Assembly: GCA_023101885.1 (NCBI GenBank)
Contig: JALPQD010000628.1
Location: forward strand, 262,619 to 326,618
Length of the DNA stretch: 64,000 nucleotides
Reading direction: 5' to 3'
Source of the DNA: Typhlomys cinereus
Lineage: Eukaryota; Chordata; Mammalia; Rodentia; Platacanthomyidae
Part shown: one piece after another, positions 1-10,500 of the stretch
How positions within the stretch are numbered: the first letter of the stretch is position 1
How the letters are laid out: each line of letters starts with the position of its first letter
Notes under the pieces: generated by a model
Told to the model about the DNA's origin: nothing
Seen by the model: only the letters and a program-made list of their open reading frames with translations
The model's database searches: none
Translations under genes and position numbers: made by a program

Positions 1-244
1 GTGTGTGTGTCTGTGTCAGAGGGCACTACATGTGCCTGTGGAGGCCCAAAGGTGATTTCGGGAATCATCCTAGGTTGCTCTACCTTACAGTGTTGCTCTG
101 GGTTTCCCAGGCTCTGCCTTCCAGGACCAGAAGTGCAGGTCACCACAATTTCTGCTCAGTGTTTTGACATGGGATCTGGAATCCAAACTCAGATCCTTTT
201 GTTTGTGAGGCAGCAGCTTAACCCCTGAATCATCTCTCCAGCCC
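1..244 (-). mobile_element. B2-superfamily SINE, older subfamily, cut by window edge
   Basis: On the minus strand it starts at 244 with gggctggagagatgattcagggg, matching the tRNA-like A-box head, and carries a B-box-like motif (ctgagtttggattcc). The body is the diverged version of the young GC-rich SINE seen at 26452 and 46345. It runs into a TG tract at the window edge, so its A-tail and target-site copy are not visible. Confidence 0.8.
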
Positions 245-2358
245 TGTTTTTATTGTCTAGTGAATCTCTGTACTGCTGGTTGCAGTGGCTGCACCATTAT
301 ATATTCTTACCAACAATGCACAACGCTTCCAATTTCTCTACATTCTCACAATACTTACTGTATCTCTACGGTCCTTCCCTTCCTTCCTTATAACTTTCTT
401 GACAGGAGCCAACCTATCTTCTTGTGCTTTTGATTTACATTCTCTGATCCCCAGTGATGCCGAGCATTTCTGCATCTATCTATTGATCTACTGCTTGATT
501 TTGATGTCAGGTTAAGGTCAGCTTCATAAATTGAGTTTGAAAAGGATTAGTATCAACTCCTTTTATTTATTTATTTTGTTGGTAGAATTCTCCAGGAAGC
601 CATCTGGTCTTAGGTTTTCTTTGTTAGGTTTTAACCAGTTGATATAATCTCTTTATTGGCTATATGTCTGTTTGCATTTTCTATGCAATGACTCAGTCTT
701 ATAGATTGCATATTCCTAGAAAAGTCTCCAGTCTTAAGTTACCTGGATTGTTAGTATCTGCATGTTCATAGTAGGCTCTTATGCTCCTTTTTTATCTGGG
801 GGATCAGCTTTCATTTCTCTAGTTTTTGCTTTTCCAGTTTTACCTCTTGTTCTTTCTTAATTTAGTTAAAAGTTGCTTAATGTTGCTTTACCACAAAAAC
901 CCAAAAACGTTTTGATTTTTTTTCTTGTTTTCCTATTGTCTATTTTGTTCATTTCTGCCCTAACTTTCATTATACTCGTCCTCTTTCTAACTTCAGATCT
1001 AATTTGCTCTTTTTAAGTTAATCAAGGAGCAAAGCTGTGTTGTTGACCTGAGGTCTTCCTTCTTTACATTTTTAATGTAGACACTGGCCACTGTGAGTGT
1101 GCTGCAGTCTATGCATTCGGACACCTGCATTGTCATTTCTGTTTGATCCATGTTCGTGTTGATTTCTTTGACCCCAATCATCTGAAATTCTGTGAAATCA
1201 CATTTGTGAGCTTTCTAGTTTATTACTTAGCTATGAAGCTTTAGTTTTGATTCATTGATCAAAAAAGAGAGCTGCTTGAATATGCTGTGTTTTGTAACCT
1301 GGTACGAGGCCTTCCCTGGAGACTGGTATGTGTGCAATGTATACTGTTACCGGGTGGAGTCCTCCATGTATCTACTACCAACTGGTCTTCTATGTCACTC
1401 AAGTTCTCCATTTCCTTGCTGATCTTCATAAGAAAAATAAATCCATTAACATCAAAATCTCCTCCCAAGATCTCATTTTTCTTCCATCAGGACTATCATT
1501 GTTTTGTGTATTGCTCTACAGTCAAGTGCATGCTCCTAATTGTTATATCTCCTTGTGAACTGTCATTTTTTGACTATATCTTTTATGACTACTTTCGATT
1601 ATCATTTGTATGCTACCTTCTTTCTATCCTTTCACTGTTAGTCTATGTATGTCCTTGCCTACAAAGTTAAGATCCTGGATTGGGGATGTAGTTCAGTAGG
1701 TGTGTGCTTGCCTAGCATGCATGAGGTTTTGGGTACAATCCCTAGCACTACATAAACTAGGTATGGGTGGCACATGCCTATAATCTCAGTACCAAGGTGT
1801 ACTTAGAGGTCATCCTTGGCTACATAGCGAGTTTGATATCAGCCTGGGATACATGAGACTCTATCTCAAAAACATTAAATTAAATTAAAGTGGAGACTCT
1901 TGTAGATAACATATAGCTGGATCTTATTACTGACTTAGACACTTCATTTCTTTTGAGTGATTCAATTCATAACAATTCATGATGGAGACTGGCTGCTGCC
2001 ATTCTGCCCATTATTTCTCGAGGCTTGTTACTGCTTTGTTGTTGCTGCTTTCTCTGTGTGTTACTGATTTTGTGTGTGTGTGTGTGTGTCATAACATACT
2101 TCCATTGTTTTATCATTTTCCTTTGTGCACGTTCTACAGACATTTTGTTCATTGTTACAACAGGCATTACATAAAACTTTGTAAGTGTTATAACATTAAG
2201 CTGATAACAAATTAACTTCAATCAAATGTAAAATCTACAGCTATCCCTTCCCACCTTATGTTATCAATGTGACATATTACAGCTTTTAATATTTGTTACC
2301 ATAATTTCATGGTCATTTTAAGTCACTTTTTTTTCACTTGGATGCCAGAATTAAAAAT
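245..2358 (-). mobile_element. L1 ORF2 remnant, antisense, interrupted
   Basis: The strand resembles reverse-complemented L1 ORF2. It contains the 'tctggtcttaggttttctttgt' block and, further on, the 'tcttgtagataacatatagctgg' block of the endonuclease region. No long frame survives. An ID+B1 SINE interrupts it at 1682-1888. It ends where the sense L1 at 2369 inserted. The subfamily is not assigned. Confidence 0.7.
1682..1888 (+). mobile_element. ID+B1 composite SINE (B4-like)
   Basis: The first 70 bases (ggggatgtagttcagtaggt ... tacaatccctagcac) are the tRNA-Ala-like ID monomer. They are followed by a 7SL-derived B1 half with 'ggcacatgcctataatc' and 'tacatagcgagtttgatatc', and an A-rich tail near 1865-1888. 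It is diverged. It is not a functional tRNA gene because the acceptor stem and anticodon arm are lost. Confidence 0.85.
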
Positions 2359-2368
2359 AATCTATGTA

Positions 2369-4948
2369 ATTGATTGCTGCCTCTCTATCCTTACACAAAA
2401 GCCAACTCCAAATGGATCACAGACCTCGATATTAAACCCAAAACCATGAAACTGTTAGAAGAAAGAGTAGGGAATATTGAATTGACAGGCCTAGGTAAAG
2501 ATTTCCTAAACAGAACCGCGAACTAAAACTGATAATCAATAAATAGGACTTAATGAAATTAAAAAGCTTCTGTTCTGCAAAAGAAACTTGATTGTGCAAA
2601 AAGAAAACCCACAGAATGGGAGAAAATCTTTGCCAGCTATGAATCTGTTAAAGGATTAATCTCCAGAGTATACAAGAGCCCAAAAAACTAAATATCAAGA
2701 CAGCAAACATTTCAATTAAAAAATGGGCCCTGGAACTAAACAGGGACTTCACTCAAAAAGAAATTGAAATGTCAAACAAATACCTTAAAAAATGCTCAAC
2801 TTCCCTGATCATCGGAGAAATGCAGATTAAAACCACACCGAGATAACATTTTACCCCAGTCAGAATGGCGAAGAGAAAAAAACACAACCAACAGAGAATA
2901 CTGGCAAGGATGTGGAGAAAAAAAGACACTTGTACACTGCTGGTAGGAGTGTAAGCTAGTACAACCTCTTTGGAGATCAGTGTGGAGGTTCCTCAGAAAC
3001 TTAAAAATGGAACTGCCATATGACCTAGCTATACCACTCCTAGGAATATCTCCAAAAGACTCTACATCTTATTACAAAAACACTTGTTTATCTATGTTCA
3101 TTGCAGCCCTATTCACAACAGAAAGAAAGGGAATCAGCCAACATGCCCTTTAACAGAAGAATGGATAATAAAAATGTGGTACATATACACAATGGAATAC
3201 TATTCAGTCATCAGAAAGGATGAAATTATGGAATTTTCTGGTAAATAGATGGAACTGCAAAATTTAATATTGAGTGAAGTATCTCAGATACAGAAAAGTA
3301 AGTACTGCATGTTCTTTTCTATACACAAATGCTAGCACTGATATCCTTCAATGTATTTAGTTTAGAATTGTTGTATTGGCCAGAAAATTTGAAAGGGATC
3401 AATGAATGGGAAGGGAAGGAGTGGATAGAGTGAAACCTTTTAAAAGGGGAGATTTAGGAAACCATAGCAAAGTAGAGTGAGGGAGGAAATAATTGAGAAA
3501 AATATCTAGGGGGGGAATGAGAAGATAGGATATAGGAGGGACAGAGGGACTTACAGAAAAATCCTAAGATTGTGGTGGTAATCCCATAGGAATTTCATAT
3601 CCTAATAATACATCAAAAATGTTTTTTCAGAAAGGAATAAAAATGGGCAGCCCCTATGCAAAGGAGTACAGAGTAAGGAAAACAGGGTAAAACAAAACAA
3701 AATAAAAAGGCCCAGAGCTAATCCACTTAGTATCCAGTGACATTTAGAGATATATTAGAAGTAACAGGAATATGGCACTTCCTGATAAAATGTTGATCAG
3801 AAAGGTCTCAAAGGCCCTCAAACAATATAGGCTTTTTCCATTGCTCTTAGCTGCTTTCCAAAAACCGCCCAAAGACCCTGTTACTAAAGATGAACACAAA
3901 TGGATCACAAAACATGGGCAAAATAAATCAAATGGAAATGGTATGAGAACTTCCTCCTTGCTATATAGCTTATAAAGTACCAAGGAATACTGTAGAAGCT
4001 ACTGGGGGGGGGGGATAATCATAGCCCTCATCACTTCAAAAAATCTTCAAGTTGCAATAAAAATTACCAGTGTAATAGTGGCATGAGTATCAAAGAGACA
4101 ACTAATAGCTTTCTGATTGAACTCAAGACCCTCTTGTCAGAATGTTACTGTTAACTAGAATGAGAATCAAATAAAAAAAGGGGGGGGGCGGAATAGATCA
4201 ATAGGGAAAAACAGCCAATGAACCTAGATAGGAAGACATTACAAATATCTACTATTATACTCATGGATTTGAAGAACACTTAGCACTAGCCTAGAAATCT
4301 TCTACGAGAGAGGTAGAGAATCTCAACACCCTGACAGGATAGAGCCTAGGCCAGTAGGAAGAGCAGTGAGGTAAACAACAATGGCCAATCATAATACAGA
4401 TTACCAGCAACCTAGCAATGCTCATCCAGAATCAGGCCATCCTAATCTCTTTCCACCATAAGGCTTAGGGAACCTCATGGAAGAGGGGGCGATAAGAGTG
4501 TAAAATCTAAAGATGGGAAGTCCACCATTGGACAAGACACTCCATTCAAGGCTGAATCGTGGAGCTCACTGAAGTGAGACTTGTCCTTACCAGACCTGCA
4601 TAATGACTGAAATAGCCAACATGTCCCTATAGACTATGAGGAACTGAAAAGAGATAAGAACACACAGTGGAAACCTTGGGGACTAGAGTTGGATGAGTGA
4701 AGGGAAACCCCCCTATCAGTGGGGTGGCCCAAAGAGGGGCAACTTGTTATGCTACAGAGATATGAACCAACACAAGAGTAGACAAGCCAGAGGGAACCCT
4801 GGGGTCCATAGAATTAGGCAGGAGGGTTGAAGGGAATGGAAAGGATTGATGAAGGGAAGGGAAAGAGATGGCAGGGAGCGGGGGCAGAGAAAAGCAGGGA
4901 TTAGTATTCAATATGCTTGTAAAACAAAAAAGTAAATAAATTTTAAAA
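2369..4948 (+). mobile_element. 5'-truncated L1: ORF2 C-terminus plus long 3' UTR
   Basis: From 2385 the translation, with many breaks, follows the end of L1 ORF2. Visible pieces include an '[14 protein letters not shown]' stretch, a '[16 protein letters not shown]'-like stretch and 'VVHIYTMEYYS' near 3177-3210. A long purine-rich 3' UTR follows and ends in an A-rich tail (4921-4950). The 10-mer aatctatgta flanks it at 2359-2368 and 4949-4958. Several in-frame stops and indels make it inactive. The 3' UTR shares segments with the L1 copies at 31901 and 56253. Confidence 0.88.
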
Positions 4949-4958
4949 AATCTATGTA

Positions 4959-5930
4959 CAACAGAGTCAGGAGCTAGCTCTCTATAATAAAGAGCCCGTG
5001 GTGAGAACTGCAAGTTGCTCGCACATGTTATCACAAGAATGGAAACTGCAGTTAAAAGGATGGTTAAGAGTTAAAGTGGCAAAGTCTAGAGTACTGAGGA
5101 AGATGATAACTGGCTACACTATGTGGACAGACAGACTCAGGGACAGTGACGACCCTTGAGAAATATGTGTGACATGTACTTCAAGCATCCTTGCTTCTGA
5201 TGCTGTTAACTGTAACAGACACAACTGTCAGTACAGATGGCTGCTAACAAGAAGTTTCCACCTGAGAGACCATCCCAGACCACTCCACAGACAAGGAACT
5301 AAATATGAGGTCACCCAGAAAGGTGACAGCGATGTCTTGGTGGCTATGATGGTAAAGCTAGCTACAAGCTGGTCAGGTCAGTATGAGAACAAGAACATAT
5401 TTTAACTGACAGCCAGTGAGACACCTGAAAGGTCAGAAGTAGCAACATCAGCTAGAGAGGAATGGTTAGCAGACAGTCAAGGTGAGCAGCTAACAAAGCA
5501 CAAGTCAGAGGTAGAGGAAGGCTTCTGCATATGAACAGCGCACAATCACCTTCCTGGTTAGACCAGACGGACACGCATAGTGTGTGTCAGTTCTCTATTC
5601 ATTGAGCCCTTTACAGCCCAAAGAACTAACCAACCTCAACTGAGACCACCTCAGCCTTTGCTCAGTTTCTGTGGGGCCCAACAGAATCCTCTAGACAAGG
5701 AACTACAATGGTGCTCCCTTTCTTGGAAACTCCTTCCACTCTGGGAAACATCTCTCACTTTTCTGTGATTCTCCTCAGTGAAGCTTGTTTCTGCCTTGCA
5801 TATTCCTCTGAGAGTCCCATCTTTAACCTTCATGGTCACTGAGCTACTTTCTCAGGTTGGTCTCGGGTCTATACTTAGGTCCCTGGTTCAAGCGCAATGG
5901 GTCCAAGGAAGGTTCTGTGACTCTCAGCAC
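4959..5930. other. unassigned sequence, no gene seen
   Basis: Mixed unique-looking DNA. Open frames at 5169-5405 and 5580-5839 are short, overlap on opposite strands and have no splice signals or recognisable protein features. Confidence 0.5.
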
Positions 5931-6790
5931 CACTGCTTCATTGCAATCCCAACGCTGACAAACTTTTCTGCTTATAATTTTGTTTTTGAATATTCTTATG
6001 TGGCTGTCTAGCGCTCTTTCATTCCAATGTGAAGGGCTCGCATTAGCAATTCTTGTAAGGTAGGACTAGTGGTAATGAGCTGTTTGCTTTTATTTCTCTT
6101 TCATTTCTCTTTGGCTGGCAGGGGCTATTATTGCTTTGTTCTTTGCCCCTCCAACATTTTGAATATACCACTCCTTTCAGGTCTATAATACTTCTACTGA
6201 AAAACCTACTGACAGTCTCATGGAAGCTCCCTTGTGTATGACAAGTCACCTGCTCGTGCTCAGCTGAGGATTTATTTCTAGTTACTTGGTTATACTGTCT
6301 CGGTGTGAGTGGGCTCATCCTACTTGAAGTCCTTTGAAGTTCTTGAATTAGGATTTCTAATTCCTTCCCTGATCTGGGAAATTTCTGCCATAATTTCTTA
6401 GAATAAACTTTCTGCCCCTGGGTCTCCTGTTCCTTGACATCCGTAGCACGCATACAGCTCACAAGATGCTATTCCCCAAGTTTCTCTGGCTTTCTTGATC
6501 TTTTTTCCCCCATTATTTACTTTTCAGTTTTACTTCTTTCGTTCGTTTGATAAAGTCTGCTGTTTAACCCTTTGAGCAAACTTTTCAGTTGTTGCATTCT
6601 TCAGTGCCAGAATTTCTTTGCTTTTTTTCATGTACACAAATTTCTCTCTCTTTTGACGGCCTGTTTGTTCACACTCTACTTTCTCGACTTTGTTAAGTTG
6701 CTTCTCTGTATTCTCTTGTAGTACATTGAACTTAAGACAGCTGTTTTGAGTGGTTTGTCAGGTAATTCACAGGCCTCTGTTTACGGTGGT
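5931..6790 (-). mobile_element. old L1 remnant, antisense
   Basis: It shares wording with the antisense L1 around the ATP6V1E1 insertion, for example 'ctactgaaaaacctactgacagtctcatgg...cccttgtgtatgac' near 6197-6240. In L1 this block reads 'gctgagaaatctgctgatagtc'. It is highly diverged and the frames are broken. The 139-codon minus-strand frame at 6043-6462 lies inside it and is not a gene. Confidence 0.6.
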
Positions 6791-7831
6791 TTATTGTTTG
6801 TGGGTCCAGGCACTGAAGTATGCCAGTCAGTGTTACAAGTCAGGCACCAAAGAAACTGGTCTCTCTGGTAACTCCATAGCAACAGTGTTTGATTAGGTTC
6901 TACTTTTTCCTCCCAAGAGAGAAACAAACTGCATGTAAAGCTCAACGTATCAAACTGTGCCAGCCTCCCCCTTGCAACCCTGTCATTTCTCTGAGACAGA
7001 ACTGTGCTGAGCTGACCTTTGTTCTCTGTGCCCCCCCATTTCCCCCACCTCCTCAAACCCCGGTGGCTGCAGGGTTCCATCAGTGCTGAGTCAGCATCCC
7101 AAGAAAGGAAAGTGCCAGGTGCACATTCACCTCTTTTCTCACTCTAAAGACAGAGACTGTAAAAGGGGTGTTCCCTCCGGTCTGGTTCAACTGCACCAAT
7201 GTGGATAACGGGTTATCAATGCTGATAGGAAACAGCATTTCTTACCACTTCAGCATGGCTGGTCTTGACTGTGATCTTGCCCAAGGCAGACTGACTCCTC
7301 AGTTGGCATCTGGTGCTGTCGTTCTGGCACATTTGAGCCTGTTAATAGCTCGGCAGGGGAATGGATAGAGGGTTTTCCATGCACCATTCTTCTGCAACCA
7401 TCCCTCAATAATTTCTTTAATGTTTATTATCCATTCATTTTTCTCTCTGGAGCCTTTCTCCTTCATAACTGAGTCATTTCTGTATTTTGCATACTAAATG
7501 TTGTCAGTTTTATAGATTTTGAAAAACTTTCAAATCTGTGGTTAGTTTTAATTTGCTAATAATGTTATCATTGTTGTTATTGTAATTAGACTCAACTTAT
7601 TTTTAACAATCATCAACCCTGGCATATTTAGAACTTTGATAAAGGGAATATATTCACAATACAATTCATTGATTACTAAGTTCCCTTCTAAAAAATTAAA
7701 TTACATTATTCAAAAGACTCATTGCTTAGCATTCATGTCACAACTAGTTCAAAACCTTGATTTATTGTATGGATACACTGGTACTTTGTTCTACCATTCA
7801 CAAGTTGAATGATTCAAATTCTTAAAAAAAT
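6791..7831. other. unassigned, moderately GC-rich unique DNA
   Basis: No coding exon was recognised. It holds a C-rich run at 7030-7060 and a perfect T-MARE at 7084-7096. From 7400 it becomes AT-rich. Confidence 0.5.
7084..7096. promoter_or_regulatory. perfect T-MARE palindrome (Maf/NFE2/AP-1 type site)
   Basis: The 13-mer TGCTGAGTCAGCA equals the T-type Maf recognition element with an AP-1 core (TGAGTCA). Small Maf/NFE2-family and BACH dimers bind such sites. A related half-site, tgctgagctgacctttg, lies 75-80 bp upstream near 7005. Occupancy cannot be judged from sequence. Confidence 0.55.
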
Positions 7832-7978
7832 TTCATTTATTTGGGAAAGGGAGAGGTGTATGTATGTATGCCACGGTGCATAGATGAAAGTCAGAGGACA
7901 ACTCATGGGGTCAGTTCTCTCTTTCTATCAGGTGTGTGAGAATGTGCCTTACTTGCTGAGCTAACTCATTGGCTCAGT
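7832..7978 (-). mobile_element. B3-like SINE, diverged
   Basis: It contains 'gaaagtcagaggacaactcatgggg' in the plus-strand reading and ends in an imperfect 'tgctgagctaactcattggctcag' A-box head. This is the layout of a rodent B3 in minus orientation. Confidence 0.7.
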
Positions 7979-7984
7979 TGCTGA

Positions 7985-8165
7985 GCTTTTTGTCTGTTTT
8001 TATTACTGAATACAACCATTTTTGTGCTTACTGGCTGTTTGAAATATTTGACGTTTTGCCTATTTTTTAACTTGGATATGTGTCTTTTTTACTGAATTCT
8101 TTATATATTCTAAATATGAATATAAGTCTTTTAGCAAACATTATTTGAAAATATTTTCTAATAGT
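7985..8165 (-). mobile_element. old L1 remnant, antisense (piece 1 of a split copy)
   Basis: 'gcctattttttaacttggat...ttctttatatattctaaatatgaatataagtcttttagc' matches the antisense ORF2 block common in mammalian L1. The copy continues at 8865 and after 10317, separated by later insertions. Confidence 0.65.
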
Positions 8166-8169
8166 CTAT

Positions 8170-8300
8170 AAAATTTTATTTTTTGAACCTAGACTGAACT
8201 CAAACTTATTATGTAGTCAAGGCTGCCCTTCAAGTCCTGATTTTCCTGCCTTCACTTCTCAACTTCTTAGATTAAAGGCATGTGCCACTGTGTTCAGCTC
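8170..8300 (-). mobile_element. B1 SINE, minus orientation
   Basis: It reads 'gaactcaaacttattatgtagtcaaggctgcccttcaagtcctgattttcctgcctt' and 'attaaaggcatgtgccactg', the reversed B1 core including the Pol III B-box region. It is diverged. Confidence 0.8.
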
Positions 8301-8317
8301 TTACCTTTTTATTTAAA

Positions 8318-8512
8318 AATATTATTTATTCCTTTATTTATTTAGTGTGTGTGTTTATACACATGCACATGTGTGCTAATATGATCATGGAGGTCAGGGG
8401 ACAACTCTCAGGAGACAGTTTTCTCCTCCTTTGGTGGTTCCAGGAGTCAAACTTGGGTCATCAGGTTTGCCCCACAAGCACTTTTACTTGCTGAGCCATC
8501 TTATCAGCTCCA
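8318..8512 (-). mobile_element. B3-like SINE, minus orientation
   Basis: The head is 'ttgctgagccatcttatcagctcc' at 8488-8512. The body has 'catggaggtcaggggacaactctcaggag'. A TG-rich patch and AT tail lie at 8318-8375. Confidence 0.8.
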
Positions 8513-8534
8513 CCTTTTCATCTCTTAAATGGTG

Positions 8535-8857
8535 GTACTACAGTTTGAATATGAAATGTCTTCCAGGTCACGCACTGACATGCTATTTTGGGAGGTTCTG
8601 GAAACTTAGAAGGTGGGACCTATTGGAATCAATAGATTACTGAACATTATATCTGGTTCTCAGACCCGTCCTCCACCCTGCTAACTGCTCACCATGAGGC
8701 GAAGAACCGATTCAACCAAGTGCTCTTCCCGCCATGATGTTCTGTTCTAGTGTGGGGGGCCAAGCATACTAAACTCTCAAAGCCATAAGCCCAAGTAAAT
8801 TGCTTTTATTTTGTTTATACATAGTGTTTTAGTCCCAGCTACATAAATGTAACTTAC
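8535..8857 (+). mobile_element. solo LTR-like repeat, family A (MaLR-type, tentative)
   Basis: It begins 'tactacagtttgaatatgaaatgtc' and ends 'tgttttagtcccagctac..aaatgtaac'. Two relatives are present at 22101-22400 (plus) and 29521-30496 (minus). The minus copy has TGTTAC...GTAACA ends. TG/CA ends and this length suit an ERVL-MaLR LTR, but a library match is needed. Confidence 0.55.
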
Positions 8858-8864
8858 GAAAAGG

Positions 8865-9500
8865 TTTTTTTTTTTTTTTTTTTATTAATTTGCTTTTCCA
8901 TTTGCTTGTTAACGGCCCTTTGGAATGTTCCTAGTTTTGAATTATTACAAATAAACTAGCCACGAACATTCACAAGTAAGTATTAGGAAGTTGCTTTCAT
9001 TTGTTACAACACCCAATAGCAGAGGTAAATGTATGCTTAACTCTGTATTAATGCCTATGCTGTTCACCAATGTGGCTATATCATTTCACATCCTCATGCC
9101 CACTGTATGTGATCCACATCTTAACAAACACTGAAGTGAGAGTTTCAAATTCCAGTCATTGGAGGAAGCATGCAGTAGCATCATGTTACATTTTTCTCTG
9201 TGTATTTTCAATTGTGTAAAACATAAATAACAATATTTATAATTAAACCATTTCTAAGTGATGATAATTGACTGACATTAAATACACTCACATACTGTCT
9301 TATCATTATCATTTATATCCAGAGGTTTTCATCATCCCCAGCAGACCCTGAACACATTAAACTGTAACTCCCTTTCCTCTCCTATTCCAACTCCTCCTAA
9401 CCTTTACTCTGTTTTTTGTATATGAATCTACCAGTTCCAGAACCTCATCTAGGTGAAAAAGATATCACTATTCCTGCTGTGTCTGCTTATTCTAATATTC
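8865..9500 (-). mobile_element. old L1 3' region, antisense (piece 2)
   Basis: 9190-9480 follows the widely known antisense L1M block: 'aattgtgtaaaacataaataac', 'catcatccccagcagaccctgaacacattaaactgtaactccc', 'cagttccagaacctcatctaggt'. It stops at the hAT-like insertion. Confidence 0.7.
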
Positions 9501-9508
9501 ACAGTCTT

Positions 9509-9930
9509 TGTCATAGTTAAGCACAGGTGTCAACTTGACTGTTGAGGGTTTGAGCTCTGGGCACATTTGTGGAGAATTAGTAGTTGAGTTAAGCCCAGAG
9601 TGAACCTGAAGGAGATTGTCTAACTGATGGGGAAGGCCCAGCCTATGGTGGGTGGGATTAGGCCCTGGAATAAATCACGGAGAGCTGGTTGAGAGAGTTG
9701 GCATCCTTCTGTTCACTTGGCCAGACATGCTGGTCTGGCAAGTAAAGATTGTTCATCTCTCAGCTGTTATGTGGTGATAGTGTGGCCAGTTCCCTCGGCC
9801 CCAGTGTTGATGCGTGCTCTCCCATCAAGCTGGACTGAGAACTGTAACCGGACTGTCGTAAGAAAATAAACCCCTTGTTCCCTTAAGCTGTTTGATGGTC
9901 ACTTATCAGCAACTATGCAGACGAACTGCA
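9509..9930 (+). mobile_element. hAT-like non-autonomous DNA element, copy 1
   Basis: 422 bp bounded by perfect 8-bp repeats acagtctt (9501-9508 and 9931-9938). An 8-bp duplication is the hallmark of hAT transposons. A second copy at 17284-17679 has homologous ends and its own 8-bp duplication. The body ('gtgtcaacttgactg', 'atggggaaggcccagcctatggtgggtggg', 'aaataaacccctt') resembles rodent URR1-type elements. Terminal inverted repeats are not clear. No transposase is encoded. Confidence 0.75.
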
Positions 9931-9957
9931 ACAGTCTTATATATAAAAAATTGATCC

Positions 9958-10307
9958 GATCTTTGGCGCCATAGCCCCTTATGGCACTTGTGCCATGAGT
10001 TCTTTCTAGCTTTATGCCTGCTTCTCATGAATTCCCCAGAGCACCCCAGCCCCTCATGGCACTGGAGGGGCTTGTTCCTTGCTCCTTGTGGATTCCATGC
10101 CTAGGGTCCATGAGTTCTCTGGCGCCCTAGCCCCTCATGGCCCTCTAGTGCCATGGGTTCTTTTCTTGTTCCTTGCTCCTCAAGGTTTGCATGCCTAGGC
10201 TCCACGAGCTCTCCAGGGTGTCCTAGCCCCTCATGACACTCCACGTCTGGAGTCCATGAGTTCCAGCCTTTCTCTCTTCTAATAAACTCCACCTTAATCC
10301 TCTAAAT
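9958..10307. mobile_element. 350-bp element with internal tandem repeats, family unknown
   Basis: Flanked by the perfect 10-mer aaattgatcc (9948-9957 and 10308-10317). Inside, a unit of roughly 80-110 bp recurs about three times. Its recurring words are 'tagcccctcatggcac', 'ttgttccttgctcct', 'atgcctagg' and 'tccatgagtt'. It ends with 'aataaactcc..taatcctctaaat', so a polyadenylation-like AATAAA lies close to the right end. I do not recognise it. The 63-codon minus frame inside is a product of the repeats. Confidence 0.6.
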
Positions 10308-10317
10308 AAATTGATCC

Positions 10318-10500
10318 ATTTTTATATCTAAATAGCATTTCATTAGGTACCATTCTGTCATCATTTTCTTAATTTGAATAAAGTTCAATATACCTATTTT
10401 CTTCATTACTTATACTTTTGGTTTCATATCTAAAAACAAAACACAAGATCACTGCCAAATCCAATGCTATGAGAAGCTTCCCCAGTGTTTTCCTTTAAGA
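10318..10500 (-). mobile_element. old L1 remnant, antisense (piece 3)
   Basis: 'atttttatatctaaatagcatttcatt' and 'gatcactgccaaatccaatgctatgagaagcttcccc' continue the L1 antisense block that stopped at 9500. Confidence 0.65.

Noticed and set aside
1682..1750. tRNA-Ala gene
   Set aside because: A/B-box-like words belong to the ID half of a composite SINE; stems and anticodon arm are degraded.
6043..6462. 139-codon minus-strand frame
   Set aside because: Lies in an old antisense L1 block; not a cellular gene.
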